The notes under the pieces: model-generated
Seen by the model: only the letters and a program-made list of their open reading frames with translations
Told to the model about the DNA's origin: nothing
Databases searched by the model: none
Shown: positions 10,901 to 22,441 of the stretch, in pieces
Position numbering within the stretch: position 1 is the first letter of the stretch
Layout: each line of letters begins with the position of its first letter
Position numbers and translations under genes: made by a program
Origin: Jaapia argillacea MUCL 33604
Taxonomy: Eukaryota; Basidiomycota; Agaricomycetes; Jaapiales; Jaapiaceae
NCBI GenBank assembly: GCA_000697665.1
Contig: KL197709.1
Coordinates: 203,998-238,518 of the forward strand
Length of the DNA stretch: 34,521 bases
Direction: 5' to 3'

Positions 10901-13900
10901 CCTATTGATCATACTCTTGAACGCGACAATCGTCTTTTACATCGTCGAGTTCGGTGTGTTGCTATGTCCAAACTGGGACAAGGCATGGAACGTCGATGAG
11001 GTCGCTGAACATACGGGCAACAACGACTTTTGGGTGGCCATCCAAGGTTGGGTGTATGATGTGTCGAACTTCATCCATGGAGACCATAGTGACATCCCAG
11101 GCATCGCAAGTAACGGCGCTGATTCACTTGGTATCCTTGCCGGACAGGAGCTTACGGGTTATTTCCCTCCCCCATTGATCCTCGCTTGCCCTGGATTGGT
11201 CACATCGAACACGCTGTCCCTTACACCGAAGAACTTCACTGACTATGTCCCGACGGCCATGCACGTATCGGGTACTCTGCAGTCTGCTCAAAACACCGCA
11301 CTCGACCAGGCCGACTGGTACACCGCCGTCTTCTTGCCCAAAATGAAGCAATTCAGGAAGGGCCCGTTGGTGTGGGATACAGGTACTGTCTACGCGACGG
11401 GTCAGTCCCAAGATGCCCCTCGGTGAGACTCCATTCGTCTTCTTTTTCGTCTTGATCTCAGTCCGACTTCTTGTAGGATATGGGCAATCTATGATGGTTC
11501 AATCTTCGACCTCACCGATTATGTCAACACCGTGACGATCAATCAAGGCGCTACGTCCCTCTATACTTTCCTGGATAATGACATCGTCTCCGTTTTCAAG
11601 GAGCGTGCTGGTCAGGACATCACCCAGCCCTTGAATGCCGTCTTGGCCACGAAGGACACCAACACTCGTAATTTGAACATGAATTGTCTCAACAACATGT
11701 TCTACTACGGCGAGACTGATTTCCGCAAGACAGCCAGGTGTCAAGTTCAGAACTACATGCTCATTGTGGCCTCGGCGATCCTGATGACTTCGATGCTGCT
11801 GAAATGTAAGTCTTCAATTTCACTACACACTTCTCTGTAATGAATTAATCACTGCTCAGTCTTATCCGCGTTGCAACTCTCCCCAAAACGTAATCCCGAG
11901 ATGCTCGACAAGTTCGTCATCTGCCAAGTTCCCTGTTACACTGAGGGCGAGGAATCCTTGCGCCGAACGATCGACTCTCTGGCTGCACTCCACTACGATG
12001 ACAAGCGCAAGCTCATCTTCATCATTTGCGACGGAAACATCATCGGTAGTGGCAACGACCGCACGACCCCCCGTATTGTCCTGGATATCCTGGGTGTTGA
12101 CCCGAAGCTGGACCCTGAACCTCTTCTATTCAAGTCTATTGGAGAGGGCTCGAGGGCCCTCAACTATGGAAAGGTCTACTCCGGGTTGTACGAATTCGAA
12201 GGTCACGTTGTCCCTTACATGGTTGTCGCCAAAGTTGGCAAGCCAACCGAACGCTCCAAGCCTGGAAATCGTGGCAAGCGTGACAGTCAGATCCTTCTCA
12301 TGCATTACTTGAATCGAGTCCATTTTGACTCGCCCATGTCGCCAATGGAACTGGAGATATACCATCAGATGCGAAACGTTATCGGGATCGACCCCGCCTT
12401 CTACGAGTACATTTTCACAGTGGACGCTGATACTGTGAGTTTGCAAGGTCTCTGTTCTTGTTCATGCCGGCGGCTGACATTTTTTCTAGACGGTCACTGG
12501 GGAGTCACTCAACCGTCTAGTCGCGTCTGCTGCAGATGATTCTAGCGTCATCGGTGTATGTGGGGAAACCAAGCTCGAGAACGAAGAAGGGTCATGGTGG
12601 ACAATGATTCAGGTGCGCATTCCGTCCTACCGTTTAAAGATTCCGACTGACCCCATGGTGACAGGTGTACGAATACTACATCTCTCACCATCTATCCAAA
12701 GCCTTCGAGAGTTTATTCGGCTCTGTGACGTGTTTACCCGGTTGTTTCTCTCTCTACCGAATTCGTACAGCGGACAAGGGTCGCCCAATCATCATCTCCA
12801 ACCGTATCATCGAGGAGTACTCCGAACCTAACGTTGATACCCTGCACAAGAAAAATCTGCTGTCCCTCGGTGAAGATCGTTTCTTGACGACCTTGTTGAT
12901 GAAGCATTTTCCCACATTCAAGACGAAGTTTATCCCTGATGCAGTTGCCCATACCATGGCTCCTGAGTCATGGAGAGTCCTGTTTTCGCAACGTCGTCGC
13001 TGGATTAACTCTACTGTACACAATCTCTGCGAGCTGGTATTCTTGCCTGAGCTGTTCGGATTCTGCTGCTTCTCCATGCGCTTCTTCGTCTTCATCGATC
13101 TTCTGGGAACTCTGGTGGGTGATCGCCTTCGTCTTCCGATACTGGCGCATCTGACATTGCTACTCAGATTTTACCCGCTACTGTGGTCTACGTATGTCAT
13201 GTTTTTACCACCACACTTCCACAGACTGATATTGTGATTGCAGTTGATCTATCTTATCATCACCGTTGCAACAAAACAAGGAGCCTTCCCACTTATTTCT
13301 ATCATCATGATTGCAGTGGTGTACGGTCTACAGGTACGAGTGTACCGCCCAGTTGTTCTGACCGCCAATCATGACCTCCCCTTCGTTCGATAGGCTATCA
13401 TCTTTATCCTGAAGCGCGAGTTCATGCTTCTTGGATGGATGGTTGTTTATATCATATCGTGCGTGTTGTCCTTTCGTCTCATGTAGAAGCTTAAACTGAC
13501 CCTTGCGTGCAGTTACCCGGTCTACAGCTTCTTCCTTCCCGTTTACTCCTTCTGGTGCATGGATGACTTCAGCTGGGGTAACACCCGTCTGGTCGTTGGT
13601 GAAGGCAATAACAAGAAGGTCATCATGAATGATGAAGAGAAGTATGACGAGTCAATGATCCCCCTCAAGAAGTTTAGCGGTATGTTGTCAACACAGCCGT
13701 TCATGTGAGCTAGCTGACGTCAGATTTCCAGAGTACGAAGCTGAAGCTTGGGAGACTGGTTCCTATCATTCCGCGGAGAGTGCCAGGACAGGCCGGACGG
13801 GTCATACTGGCAAAACTGGTCCACCCCGTTCACGAAACCCCTCGCGTCCCGAGTCGCCATACAATCAAGCCTCGCAATCTGGTGATTACTACCGCGACAC

Positions 13901-14543
13901 TAACATGCTAGGCGCCGAACGTTCCAAGTCTCGTCTGAGGAGTCAAAATTCAAATAGCAACATGTCGCAATTCCAGCAACCGGCGCCATCGATGTACGGA
14001 GGGCAGATCCCTCAATTGCCTTTCATGCCGTTCGGTGGTGGCCCTGGATCGGTCGCCGGTTCTGACTACGGTGCCCAAATGATGCCGCAAATGCCTTACC
14101 AAAATACAGGCAGCATGTACGGGATGCCGATGGCCGGAGCCCCACGAAACACGATGATGACGAACTTCAACATGTTTGGGGGTGGTGAAGGGTCACAGGC
14201 TGGCTTTGCACCTCCTCAAGCACCCGGCATGACTCAAGGACGGCCAATGTCGACGTTCTCAATGGCGACGTCTGTCAATCCGTTCGCAGGTCCCAGCATG
14301 AACCCGGATCCCACCGAAGACGAGCTATTCAGCGCCCTCCGTATCTATCTAGGCACTCAGGACTTAATGACTGTTACGAAGAAGTGTGTGATCATCCCCT
14401 ATTTGTGGTACCTATATACTGATGACCTATTCCTCGGCAGAACCGCACGTGAGGCCATCCAGGCGCGATTCCCGAAAGCGGACTTGTCAACTCGCAAGGA
14501 CTTTTTGAATCAATCTATCGACAAGATTCTCTCCGAATCTTAA
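7942..14543 (+). CDS. Chitin synthase with N-terminal myosin motor-like domain (class V/VII type)
   Basis: Twelve exons (7942-8312, 8375-11422, 11477-11805, 11860-12434, 12490-12612, 12665-13114, 13168-13191, 13244-13333, 13394-13458, 13513-13679, 13732-14383, 14441-14543) give 1998 residues, the usual size for this class. In order: a myosin-like motor with P-loop GITGSGKS (125-132) and switch-I-like NASR (179-182); two membrane segments (about 925-945 and 963-987); a cytochrome-b5-like region (about 1010-1035); a third segment (about 1232-1252); and the GT2 catalytic domain with VDADT (1437-1441), EDRFLT (from 1552) and QRRRW (1591-1595). Several C-terminal membrane segments and a DEK_C domain (about 1940-1996) follow. 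It polymerises UDP-GlcNAc into chitin at the plasma membrane. The start has a strong context (GCCATGG). Switch II reads DQPGFQ instead of the classical DIxGFE. One exon is only 24 nt and the last intron is in frame without a stop. Confidence 0.97.
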
Positions 14544-14972
14544 ACCACTCATTATGCCACGACCCACATCTCGCTTTCCCTGCATCCAATCTGCATCGCG
14601 TTAACCACATGGACGGTTTTCTCTCTCGGACACTCGTTTCTGGTTTTCGAAGTCTTGCACTCTCGTAGCTTTCTATCGCATCACTCGGACTATTCCATAT
14701 ATGTCAGACATTTCTCTTTCTTTTGAACTCATTATAGCACTTGTATTAGTCGGAACCCCGAACGTTTTCATAGCATAGAGAATAATCGAACGTTGAGTGT
14801 GTTGTAAACGGCCTGCAGGTGGATGATGCGTGAGGCTCCACCCACCTATCGGCCCGATGAAGACCCGTAATAGACTGTGCATTCCAGGGAAAGACTGGAC
14901 AGCGGCCAAACTCGCTCCCATCCTCCACCACAAACTTGCTATCAAACCAACTTCACCTTCTGCTTATCTGAC
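14544..14972. other. Intergenic region
   Basis: These 429 bases carry the 3' UTR of the chitin synthase and the promoter of the following small gene. I see no further gene, TATA box or repeat. Confidence 0.5.
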
Positions 14973-16113
14973 ATGCCTGCTCCTGCTGCTGCTGTCTACG
15001 TCGCCGTTGCAATCACCGGAGTCGCAGTAGTCATTGCGTTCAAAGAGGTGAACTCTCCCCTTGAGCTGGCCGTTGGGACTACTCACGGATCTCCTGTAGT
15101 TTGTGTACGAACCTCATATAGCTCCCAAGCTTGAGAAATGGGCGGAAGAGTATGTTGCTAGTCGCAGGGAACGTCGTCGACTCCGAGGACTCGTTCCATC
15201 TCGTCCTCACACCACTCTCTTCGAGTCGAGGCCTCCTAGTCCCCTGCGATCGGGTGACGATAACCAGAGTACCCATGAACTTGAAAGACTTGTAGCGAGG
15301 GAAATCGCTCCTGAAGTCGACGAATGGAGGAATGGGGTCGAGTCCCATGTCCTGAGGAGACGAACGAGGCCTGCTGGTCAGACGGCGTCTACTATGATGG
15401 ACGATGTATGTTCTTATTCCCTGATATTAATACAACCGTTATCGAACTGATTGATAACTTCTATGTAGTCTAACATCTCCATTCCGTTCACCACGTTGCG
15501 TCCCACCCACGTGTTGGCCAACACCGACGAGCCAGCGACTCCGACCTCCACTATCCGAGGCCGAACATCCACTCTCAGCGACTTTGGTGCGGGAAGCAGC
15601 ACACTTCACTCCTTGGGTCCAGCCGACTCTGCTAGTCAAGTGGCCGAGAGGTTGACAAGCTACACTTCCCTCTCACCCGTATCTTCCCCAACTCAAATAT
15701 TCCGAGCACCTGTTCCGACCTCACCCAAGCCATCAGGCCAAGAAGACGTGATCGCAGCACCTCTTAGCCCATCCTTCAGTTCGATATCCACTGGAAACAT
15801 CTCCACTGCAGAATCGACTTCGATCTTCGAAAGCGCTCACGATTCCGTTGCGCCCAGTTCTCCGAGGATGTTCATGGGGGATGGCTTGACCTCATTGTCT
15901 TTTGCTCGTACGATCTCGCCTTTCTCGGATGTGGCTAGGGCTGGAGGTGTGACTTCACCGTTCTCGTTGGCTTCGGAAGGTGATACCGAAGGTGATGATG
16001 TGTTGTCGTTGCATTCGGGTATGTCATCGCTGCAAGATGATGACGATGATGGGTCGGATGTTGGGAGCGATGGATCTTGGGCTAGTATTGACCACCTTAG
16101 GCCCCCTCAGTAG
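14973..16113 (+). CDS. Uncharacterised membrane-anchored, Ser/Thr-rich protein
   Basis: Three exons (14973-15047, 15100-15405, 15469-16113) join in frame to 341 residues. The N-terminus is one hydrophobic segment (about residues 4-22: AAAVYVAVAITGVAVVIAF). A charged helical stretch rich in Arg and Glu follows (PKLEKWAEEYVASRRERRR), then a long Ser/Thr/Pro-rich tail that is probably disordered. It ends with an acidic run (five Asp in a row) and SDVGSDGSWASIDHLRPPQ. This suggests a single-pass membrane protein with a cytosolic tail. I recognise no domain. The ATG chosen directly precedes the hydrophobic segment, and the splice sites have good consensus. It lies downstream of the chitin synthase on the same strand, which need not imply shared function. 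Confidence 0.75.
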
Positions 16114-16489
16114 GCGCATACGCCATCTTGACTGTATTTTATCGTGCGTCGGGTTTAACACCCTCGCTCGCTGTATAGGTATAAAGCATAGGAATTGCTT
16201 GTTGTACATTGTTCTATCGTCATCCTGACTGGCTTGATATTGATTCCCCTCATCTTGGATCCCTTGCTCTCCATTTGTGCTCTATTCATTGCTCTTGTTC
16301 CTGACTCTCGTTCCGCCTTCGTCCAAGTTCATATTATTGTTGTAGATCGGCATCCATCATCATCGACCATATTAGCATTGGGTATCTTGTACAATTATAT
16401 ACACACGCCTTTGAGCACCCAATAATACGTCAACTGTCGTATCTCAGGTCGCCACCAAACTCACCGAATGAGAATATCAGAACATCAAT
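16114..16489. other. Convergent 3' intergenic region
   Basis: These 376 bases lie between two stop codons of genes running toward each other, so they hold both 3' ends. They are T-rich. I see nothing else in them. Confidence 0.5.
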
Positions 16490-17735
16490 TCACAACCGAC
16501 TCCAAACCCTCCTTCTTCTCTTCCTCACATCAGGCTTTGTCGAAACAGGTCTCGGGCTGGCAGGAGAAGGCACCTTGTCCGGATCCAAGCCTTCTTGACG
16601 TTGAGCTTCGAGTAGGTTGGCGTCGTGCCGAAGAGCGTAGACGATCCGTTCTTCCATCGTCGGTTGGTCTGGAGAAGAAACTTGGAATTCAGGTTCTTGG
16701 GCGTAGCCGATAGTTGATACTCTGATCAGGATTGATCTGCAAGGCCAATCATATCAGCTCACGCCCCGCATCTCTGACATAAAAACCAAACTGAAACGAT
16801 AAATTGGTGGGGAGAACTCACGCAGTCAAGCCAAAAACAGGTTTAACGCCCCCCGCTTCCCTGCCTGTCAAGAATCTGTGCATGCGAATTCTTCCAGGAG
16901 GTTTCCCGTGGTAGTTGTACTCTTCGAATGTATGATAGCGTAGTTCGATTGATTCGGGGTCATTGGGGAAGGGTGGTTCGGAGGAGAGGAGGGGGTGGGA
17001 GAAGAGGGAAGTTACTTCTGATGCGTTTAGGATTGGCTAGAGTGGGAGGGGGAGGAGGGAATATGAGATGACCCAAGGAGAGGATGAGAGAGGGGTGGGG
17101 AGTAGCGTACTCGAACCGTGTTGTCTAGGATTAACACTACGACTCTGGGTGGCGGGTGAGTGAGTGGGTGTGGGCAGCGAGTGGTGGGAGAGTACATACG
17201 GTGTTACTATGACAGCATTTCCTGCTAGGAAGGGTTCCAATGTGCAGAGGAGTGGGACTTTGGACTTATCCATTGGTAAACCTATCTGTGGAGTTGCAGT
17301 TATTCCATCCTTCGCGGGACGATAGAGATAATGCTAAGCCTACCTCCTCGAAGGCTTCGCGTCTCTGGTTACTCTGTTAATATAGGTTTAGTGGATGCGC
17401 GAGGTTACTCACGGCTGTATCCTCTATGGTTCTATCCTCTGGGTCGACTTTACCTCCAGGGAGTGAGGTATCGCCTGCGTATGTTCGGAGGGTAGATGAT
17501 CGCCTGGTTCGTGACAGAATTGAGAAGAGATCATCGTATTTCGACCTAATCTAAATGACAAGAGTACGTACCGACTTAGCAGAACGCACAAGTCTCCCAT
17601 CCTTCCGACGAACAGAGCTACGAGAACAGCTGCGCATCTAGACCTAGGAAACCGAAGTTTCGTTCGAGGCGGTCTGTATGCTGCCAGGTTGCGAAGACAT
17701 CTATTCACCGGCGAGGTTGATATCTCTTCCTCCAA
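16490..17735 (-). CDS. Nudix hydrolase, coenzyme A diphosphatase type (NUDT7/PCD1-like)
   Basis: Seven exons (17572-17735, 17413-17503, 17344-17364, 17200-17285, 17111-17144, 16822-17036, 16490-16736, read downward) join in frame to 285 residues. The Nudix box is clear: LPGGKVDPED at residues 69-78, then TARREAFEEIGL at 84-95. The spacing between Gly-Gly and Arg-Glu is one residue longer than in MutT. This, together with the TAxREAxEE form, is characteristic of CoA-type Nudix enzymes, which split CoA and acyl-CoA into 3',5'-ADP and phosphopantetheine products, often in peroxisomes or mitochondria. The C-terminus is basic and ends in SRL at the very last residues, a possible PTS1-type peroxisomal signal. 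The catalytic core RREAFEE is carried by a separate 21-nt exon. Exon 5 is only 34 nt. Confidence 0.88.
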
Positions 17736-18884
17736 CGCGAGTAAAGACGATGGACTACATACAATTGGGATTCTTCTTTGAGGGGATGTGGGGTCTCCTT
17801 CAAATTCAATCTGGGTCTGTGGAATTTGTAGAGGTTACATGGAGTCGTGTTTCGGTGCCATGGGGAATAATCCAATCGTGGTGATTATTGCGTATTTGCT
17901 TCAAGCTAAGAAGCCTCGATGGTGTTAGAGCGTACAATTTCCGAGGAGGAACAGACAGGAGCAGTCAAGTTTGAGGTCATCATTGGCGCGTTCCTCCTCC
18001 GACATGCAACGTGATTTCAGCTTTCTGTTTCCGCTAGCCTATAGGCTATAGCGACGCCAGCGACAACGTCGGGCACGCGTTCGCCGCCTTTTCATCAAGG
18101 GGTTCATCTTGGATCAAACTCGGTCTACGAATTATGCGCGGCTCCAGCTCTACGGCTTGGGATTTGACTGCCACGTATCCTTTGGGACTTCGACTTGTAA
18201 TTGCACACCACGAGGCAACCTTGAAACCGGCCTTCCAACGCACAATCTCGAGTCACCTAACTGCGGCTGTGAAGCAGTTGTGAAGTGCCCATTCAATGGA
18301 GCAATCTTTGATTCTGCCTGCGAAAACGTGTTTTCCGATCTTGAGCTAGGTGTCCATTGTTTCCATGCCGTTGTCAACGATGCGTTTCGCAATCTCCTCC
18401 CTCTTGTTCCTTGGATATCCTTCCCGATCAGCAAGCTGTTCGGCATTATCTCCCTTGTTCGCCTTGATCAATATGGAAGAGCCAAGAAGGCTAATCTGGG
18501 GAGGATATCTGGCTTTCAGACGTTATCACCTCACCAGACACGTGTAGATCATGCGGTAGATGTGCCGGCCTGACTATTATCGCACCTTCGACTCACTTTA
18601 CTATTCCATCATCAACCTTGCAATCACCGGTGCGAAGCAGCGTGTTCTCGACCTGCATGAAGCCTCCTGGCATTTCAACCCTTCATAAAATGACTATTCG
18701 CTTTCGCTGTTGTCCACCAGCTGGCTCTTACCTTTCAACGACTATCATCAGCAGACTCCACTCCTTCCGACCTCCATCCCGTCTCCAATCTACCCGACTT
18801 AGACTTTCAGGTGTGCCGCTCATCCTTATCACTATCTCGTCTGGAGACTGACCTGACTCGCAGTAATTATTGTCGCAGATCACT
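17736..18884. other. Divergent intergenic region with a coding-like stretch
   Basis: This stretch of 1149 bases separates the starts of the Nudix gene (minus) and the WW-like membrane protein gene (plus). It should contain both promoters. Its middle part (18046-18673) looks protein-coding on the minus strand but is interrupted, and is listed separately. No TATA box or tRNA was recognised. Confidence 0.5.
18046..18673 (-). pseudogene. Coding-like but interrupted stretch, unrecognised
   Basis: On the minus strand an ATG at 18673 opens MPGGFMQVENTLLRTGDCKV. After a frame change there is a hydrophilic segment containing DNAEQLADREGYPRNKREEI and IVDNGMETMD, ending in TAG. The same frame continues past the TAG with GKHVFAGRIKDCSIEWALHN. 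A shifted frame then holds WKAGFKVASWCAI and IIRRPSLIQDEPLDEKAAN before the final stop. Joining the pieces needs very short introns (28 and 38 nt) or ignoring stops, so I read it as a decayed gene. An intact small gene with a structure I could not solve remains possible. I recognise no family. Confidence 0.3.
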
Positions 18885-21800
18885 ATGGCTAGTCCAAGTC
18901 CCAAATCTTTCCGCGACCGAGTGGGCACTGCGATGAGACGTGCATCGTCGTTCACGATCCCCAAACCTCCCTCCCGCTCAAATTCGACTGTTCGTTCCTC
19001 ATCAGAAGACACTCCGACACCTCCTGTAACCACACCTCTCGCCTCGCCTCCTATCAATGTTCATGCACCCCATGTGCCGAGCCCCATCGCAGAGTCTGGT
19101 CAGACACCCAATGTGATGTCTCCGCCCATGCAGTTGCCAGACCCTGTTGTTGCGAAAGCACCCGAAGTCCCCACAGCTCCTGCTACGCCCGAACCCGTAG
19201 TCGCACCCTTACCAGCTCCCGTCGAACCAGCTCCAGTTCCCAATCCCGAGCCTCCCAAAGAGGAGGCCATCGTCGGATCGTCTGAAGGAGTTCAATTGAC
19301 TGCCGAGCCCGAGGAATTTGAGGCCGAGGAACCATCTGCACCCGCCGCTCCGCCCTCCATCCCCGATGAAGAACCGACTCCCCAACCCGAGCCTGTACCT
19401 GCTCAGCCGGAGTCCCTTCCAGTCCCACCTTCCGCTCGTGCAGATGCTGAGGATGGGTCACAAGCCGATGATGGTTTCGTCGCCAAACCCGACCCCAACT
19501 TCCATTACGACCTTCCAGTGGTTGATTGGGCGCACGCGCCAGAATACGACTCTCAAGCCTCTGAGAGGGCTTCCGTCGTTCACGAGGAACCTGCTCCCAT
19601 AACTGCACCTCCGATGCCCCAACCTCAGGTGTCTATGCCCGAGCCGGAACATTTCGCCCCTCAGGTAGTTCCTCCACCAGCCTCAGATGCACCTGCCGTT
19701 CCAGCGCCCTCTATGCCGGAACCTGAGCACCAGTCCTTCCCCTGGAGTTCGGAAACTACTCCCCGACAAGAGAAGGACTATGTCGAGGCCACTACCGGCC
19801 GACCCCCTGCACCATTCGCTGAGACTTCGTCGCCACCACTGTCGAACAAACCTTCCAAAGCGAGTATCACAGGTCGCGGAAGGAGTGGCTCGATTGCTGC
19901 TAGTTCTTCGTACTCTCGAGGTGGTGCGAGGGGAGGGGTGTCGAATAAGAGTAGTAGGGCTTCATTGGTTGCTGTCGCTGCTGCTAGCGCTGTCCCCTTC
20001 GTGCTTCATGAGGGGAGTGGGAATGGGAATGCTTATCAGGATGTTTCGAGGGCTCCTCCGATGCCGTGAGTCGATTTTCTTATTTTCATGCTTAATCCTT
20101 GATGTTGACGTCGGCATTGATTGCGCGTAGGATGGCTCCTGAAGATCCGTTTGCTGATCCCGTGTACCCCGACACGCACTTCGTGCTGAGACCTTCTGTA
20201 CTCTCTCCTGTTGAGAGTGTCCCGGAGTACGTTTTCGCTCGTCGCCCAAAGAAACATATTCTGACCAATTTGTTGAAGGCCGCGGATTTCTCGCGATGTA
20301 ACCCCCACTCCTATCGCGATGCCTCTCCCACCCATGCAAGATGTCATCGCCTCCCGGTTAGTGGTTCAGAGCCTCCTTGGCATCGAGAAAGTCGCTTATG
20401 TTCCTCCAGGTCTATCCGAACTGTCCCGTCTTCATATAGTATGGGCGTAGGGGCCATGCCTTTGCAGCCAATCGAGACCGAGTGGGTTATCTCCGCACAT
20501 CTACGCCTATCCTTTCTCACTCTATCACCTAGCGAAACTCGTCCTCTCTTACCCAGAGGCAACCAACCCCGTGCAACCGCAGCCGACAAGTTCCCTCGCC
20601 CAGACCCTTACTACTCTCAAGCAGAACCCCCGAGATGGCCTGGAGTACCCAGCGGTCTCCAAGCTCAAGGATGGATCGAATACGTCCTCCCCGACTCCGT
20701 CGTCTACTTTTTCCACCCCTCTATGCATATCACGACCGACATCAACCTCCGCAACTCGAAAAAACTCGATGTCGTTACTGCTTATCTGGAGAATGGTTTA
20801 CCTGAGGAGAGTGGGTTACCTCCGATGGGATGGGAGCTGTGGTTGAGGGATGCGGGGAGTTCGCATAGGCAGGGTCATGATTTCGTACCAGTTAAGCATT
20901 GGGTGCATCACGGAGCCAGGGTTCTGTCGTTTGAGAATCCAAGGGATGGAGATGTGACGCAGAGCCTGTCGAACGATGACAGTGAGCTTCTATTCTATCT
21001 CTTCATTTCATCGATCCGGTTTTGACGAACCTGTGTTTAGAATTGGATATGGAGTACCGCTACTGGTCGTACATGGAGGCGCATCCTGGTCATGAGGCGC
21101 TCCCCCCTCAGGCGTATGGCGATGCCATGGACACTTTGACGTGGTCATATACGGGTAAGTCGTCTATCTATCTCAGTGAAGCCGAGTTCTGACAGTATCC
21201 TTAATAGACTGCCTCCTTCCATCGCCCAAACCTGCACCACCTCCCTTTAACCAGGCGGAATGCCAGGAGTTAATGACTCTGCTTCGATCACTGGGAGGTC
21301 AGTTTGTCTCCGCGTCTACATGAATTTGGTCTGACATTCTCATTTTAGGTGCGCCTGCCGAATCAAGAACTCAAGCAATTGTGCAAACTCGGGTCGTTGC
21401 AAGGATCTTGATGCGAGTTGGTGAGTGCATGTTACAGTTTGATTCTCGTACTGTTCCGAGCTGACTTATTTCTACGATTCACAGCTCAATGGAGGCAACA
21501 TCATTTCCGGCCCCATAAACCTTTACCTCGGGACGCTAGTAGGAGTAGCCTACGCCGCCCCGAACCACGCATTCCCTTCCGCCGAACCATCACCGATTTC
21601 TTCATCTCGGCTTTGTGTCTCGGCATTCCGTACATCTTCATCGACCGAGCCCACCATCGCCGAGCGGATGAAGAAGGGAATGGTGGCCTGAAGAATGCCG
21701 GCCCTATGCTCATGATTGGCGCCTGTGCATGCCTTCTTGTAAGTCCATTCGAGTTGTACTCTGCGGCCTCGGATTGACCTAATCCATAGGCAGCGGTGCT

Positions 21801-22260
21801 CCTTAGTGCTTCTGTCACCTTCCTATCGTTCTCAGGTTTGGACGACGTTGCGCGGATATCTGGGTTTCTGGCGATCATTTGTTCTACGGCGAGCATGGTC
21901 TCGTGGGTGATTTCGATGTTCCGATACAACGCCGAAGCGGAGAGAACAGTTCGATACGTTCACGGAGAGGGTCTGGTTTTGCTTTCGGTGCGGCCTCTTC
22001 TGTCCTTTCGCCCCGCTCCTATTCTCAGTGATTATCCTCTTGTGCAGAAACGGAGTGTTGTTTTGTCTCTTCCTCTTGTCTTCCTTGGGTATGCGATCAT
22101 TGCTTTCATCACTGGTATCACGCTGTACTCGTTCCGTGGGTTCACTGTCACCAATTCCCGGGTCATCATTCGGCACTTTGATGCGTACACGAAATGGACA
22201 GTAGTCGGTACATTGGGTGGATTTGCTGGCGTGTTGATCACGGCTGCGGTGTTTGCTTGA
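18885..22260 (+). CDS. Proline-rich, WW-like multi-pass membrane protein, uncharacterised
   Basis: The first exon (18885-20065) encodes about 393 residues of low-complexity Pro/Glu/Ala sequence after a basic, Ser-rich start (MASPSPKSFRDRVGTAMRRA). Further exons are 20131-20226, one from 20279, one ending at 20981, then 21041-21154, 21208-21297, 21349-21420, 21485-21738, 21790-21987 and 22048-22260, about 950 residues in all. The middle has a WW-like segment (GWIEYVLPDSVVYFFHP) and a second similar unit (PPMGWELWLRD). The C-terminal third has about five membrane segments, for example FFISALCLGIPYIFI and VVLSLPLVFLGYAIIAFITG. It suggests a scaffold-like cytosolic N-terminus tethered to a membrane. 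The frame breaks between about 20357 and 20451, and I could not choose between an 83-nt intron, a 41-nt intron and an indel. The intron at 21988-22047 is in frame. Confidence 0.75.
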
Positions 22261-22441
22261 TTGTCGGGATTGCCTTCAATTGTTTGTATCCGGAAGACTA
22301 TTTATTCCATGTATCATTTGTAGCGTTTTGCGTTTTCCCCAATTTTCAGCATTAGATGATTTCAAAAACAGCACCTCGCATTCTCGTACATTAACGATAT
22401 CGTGAGGGGCATGAAGCATAGACACTCCTAATAAAAAAGAA

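Noticed and set aside
18109-18573. 155-codon plus-strand open frame, Cys-containing
   Set aside because: It overlaps the coding-like minus-strand stretch, shows no family features and has no supporting splice or promoter signals.
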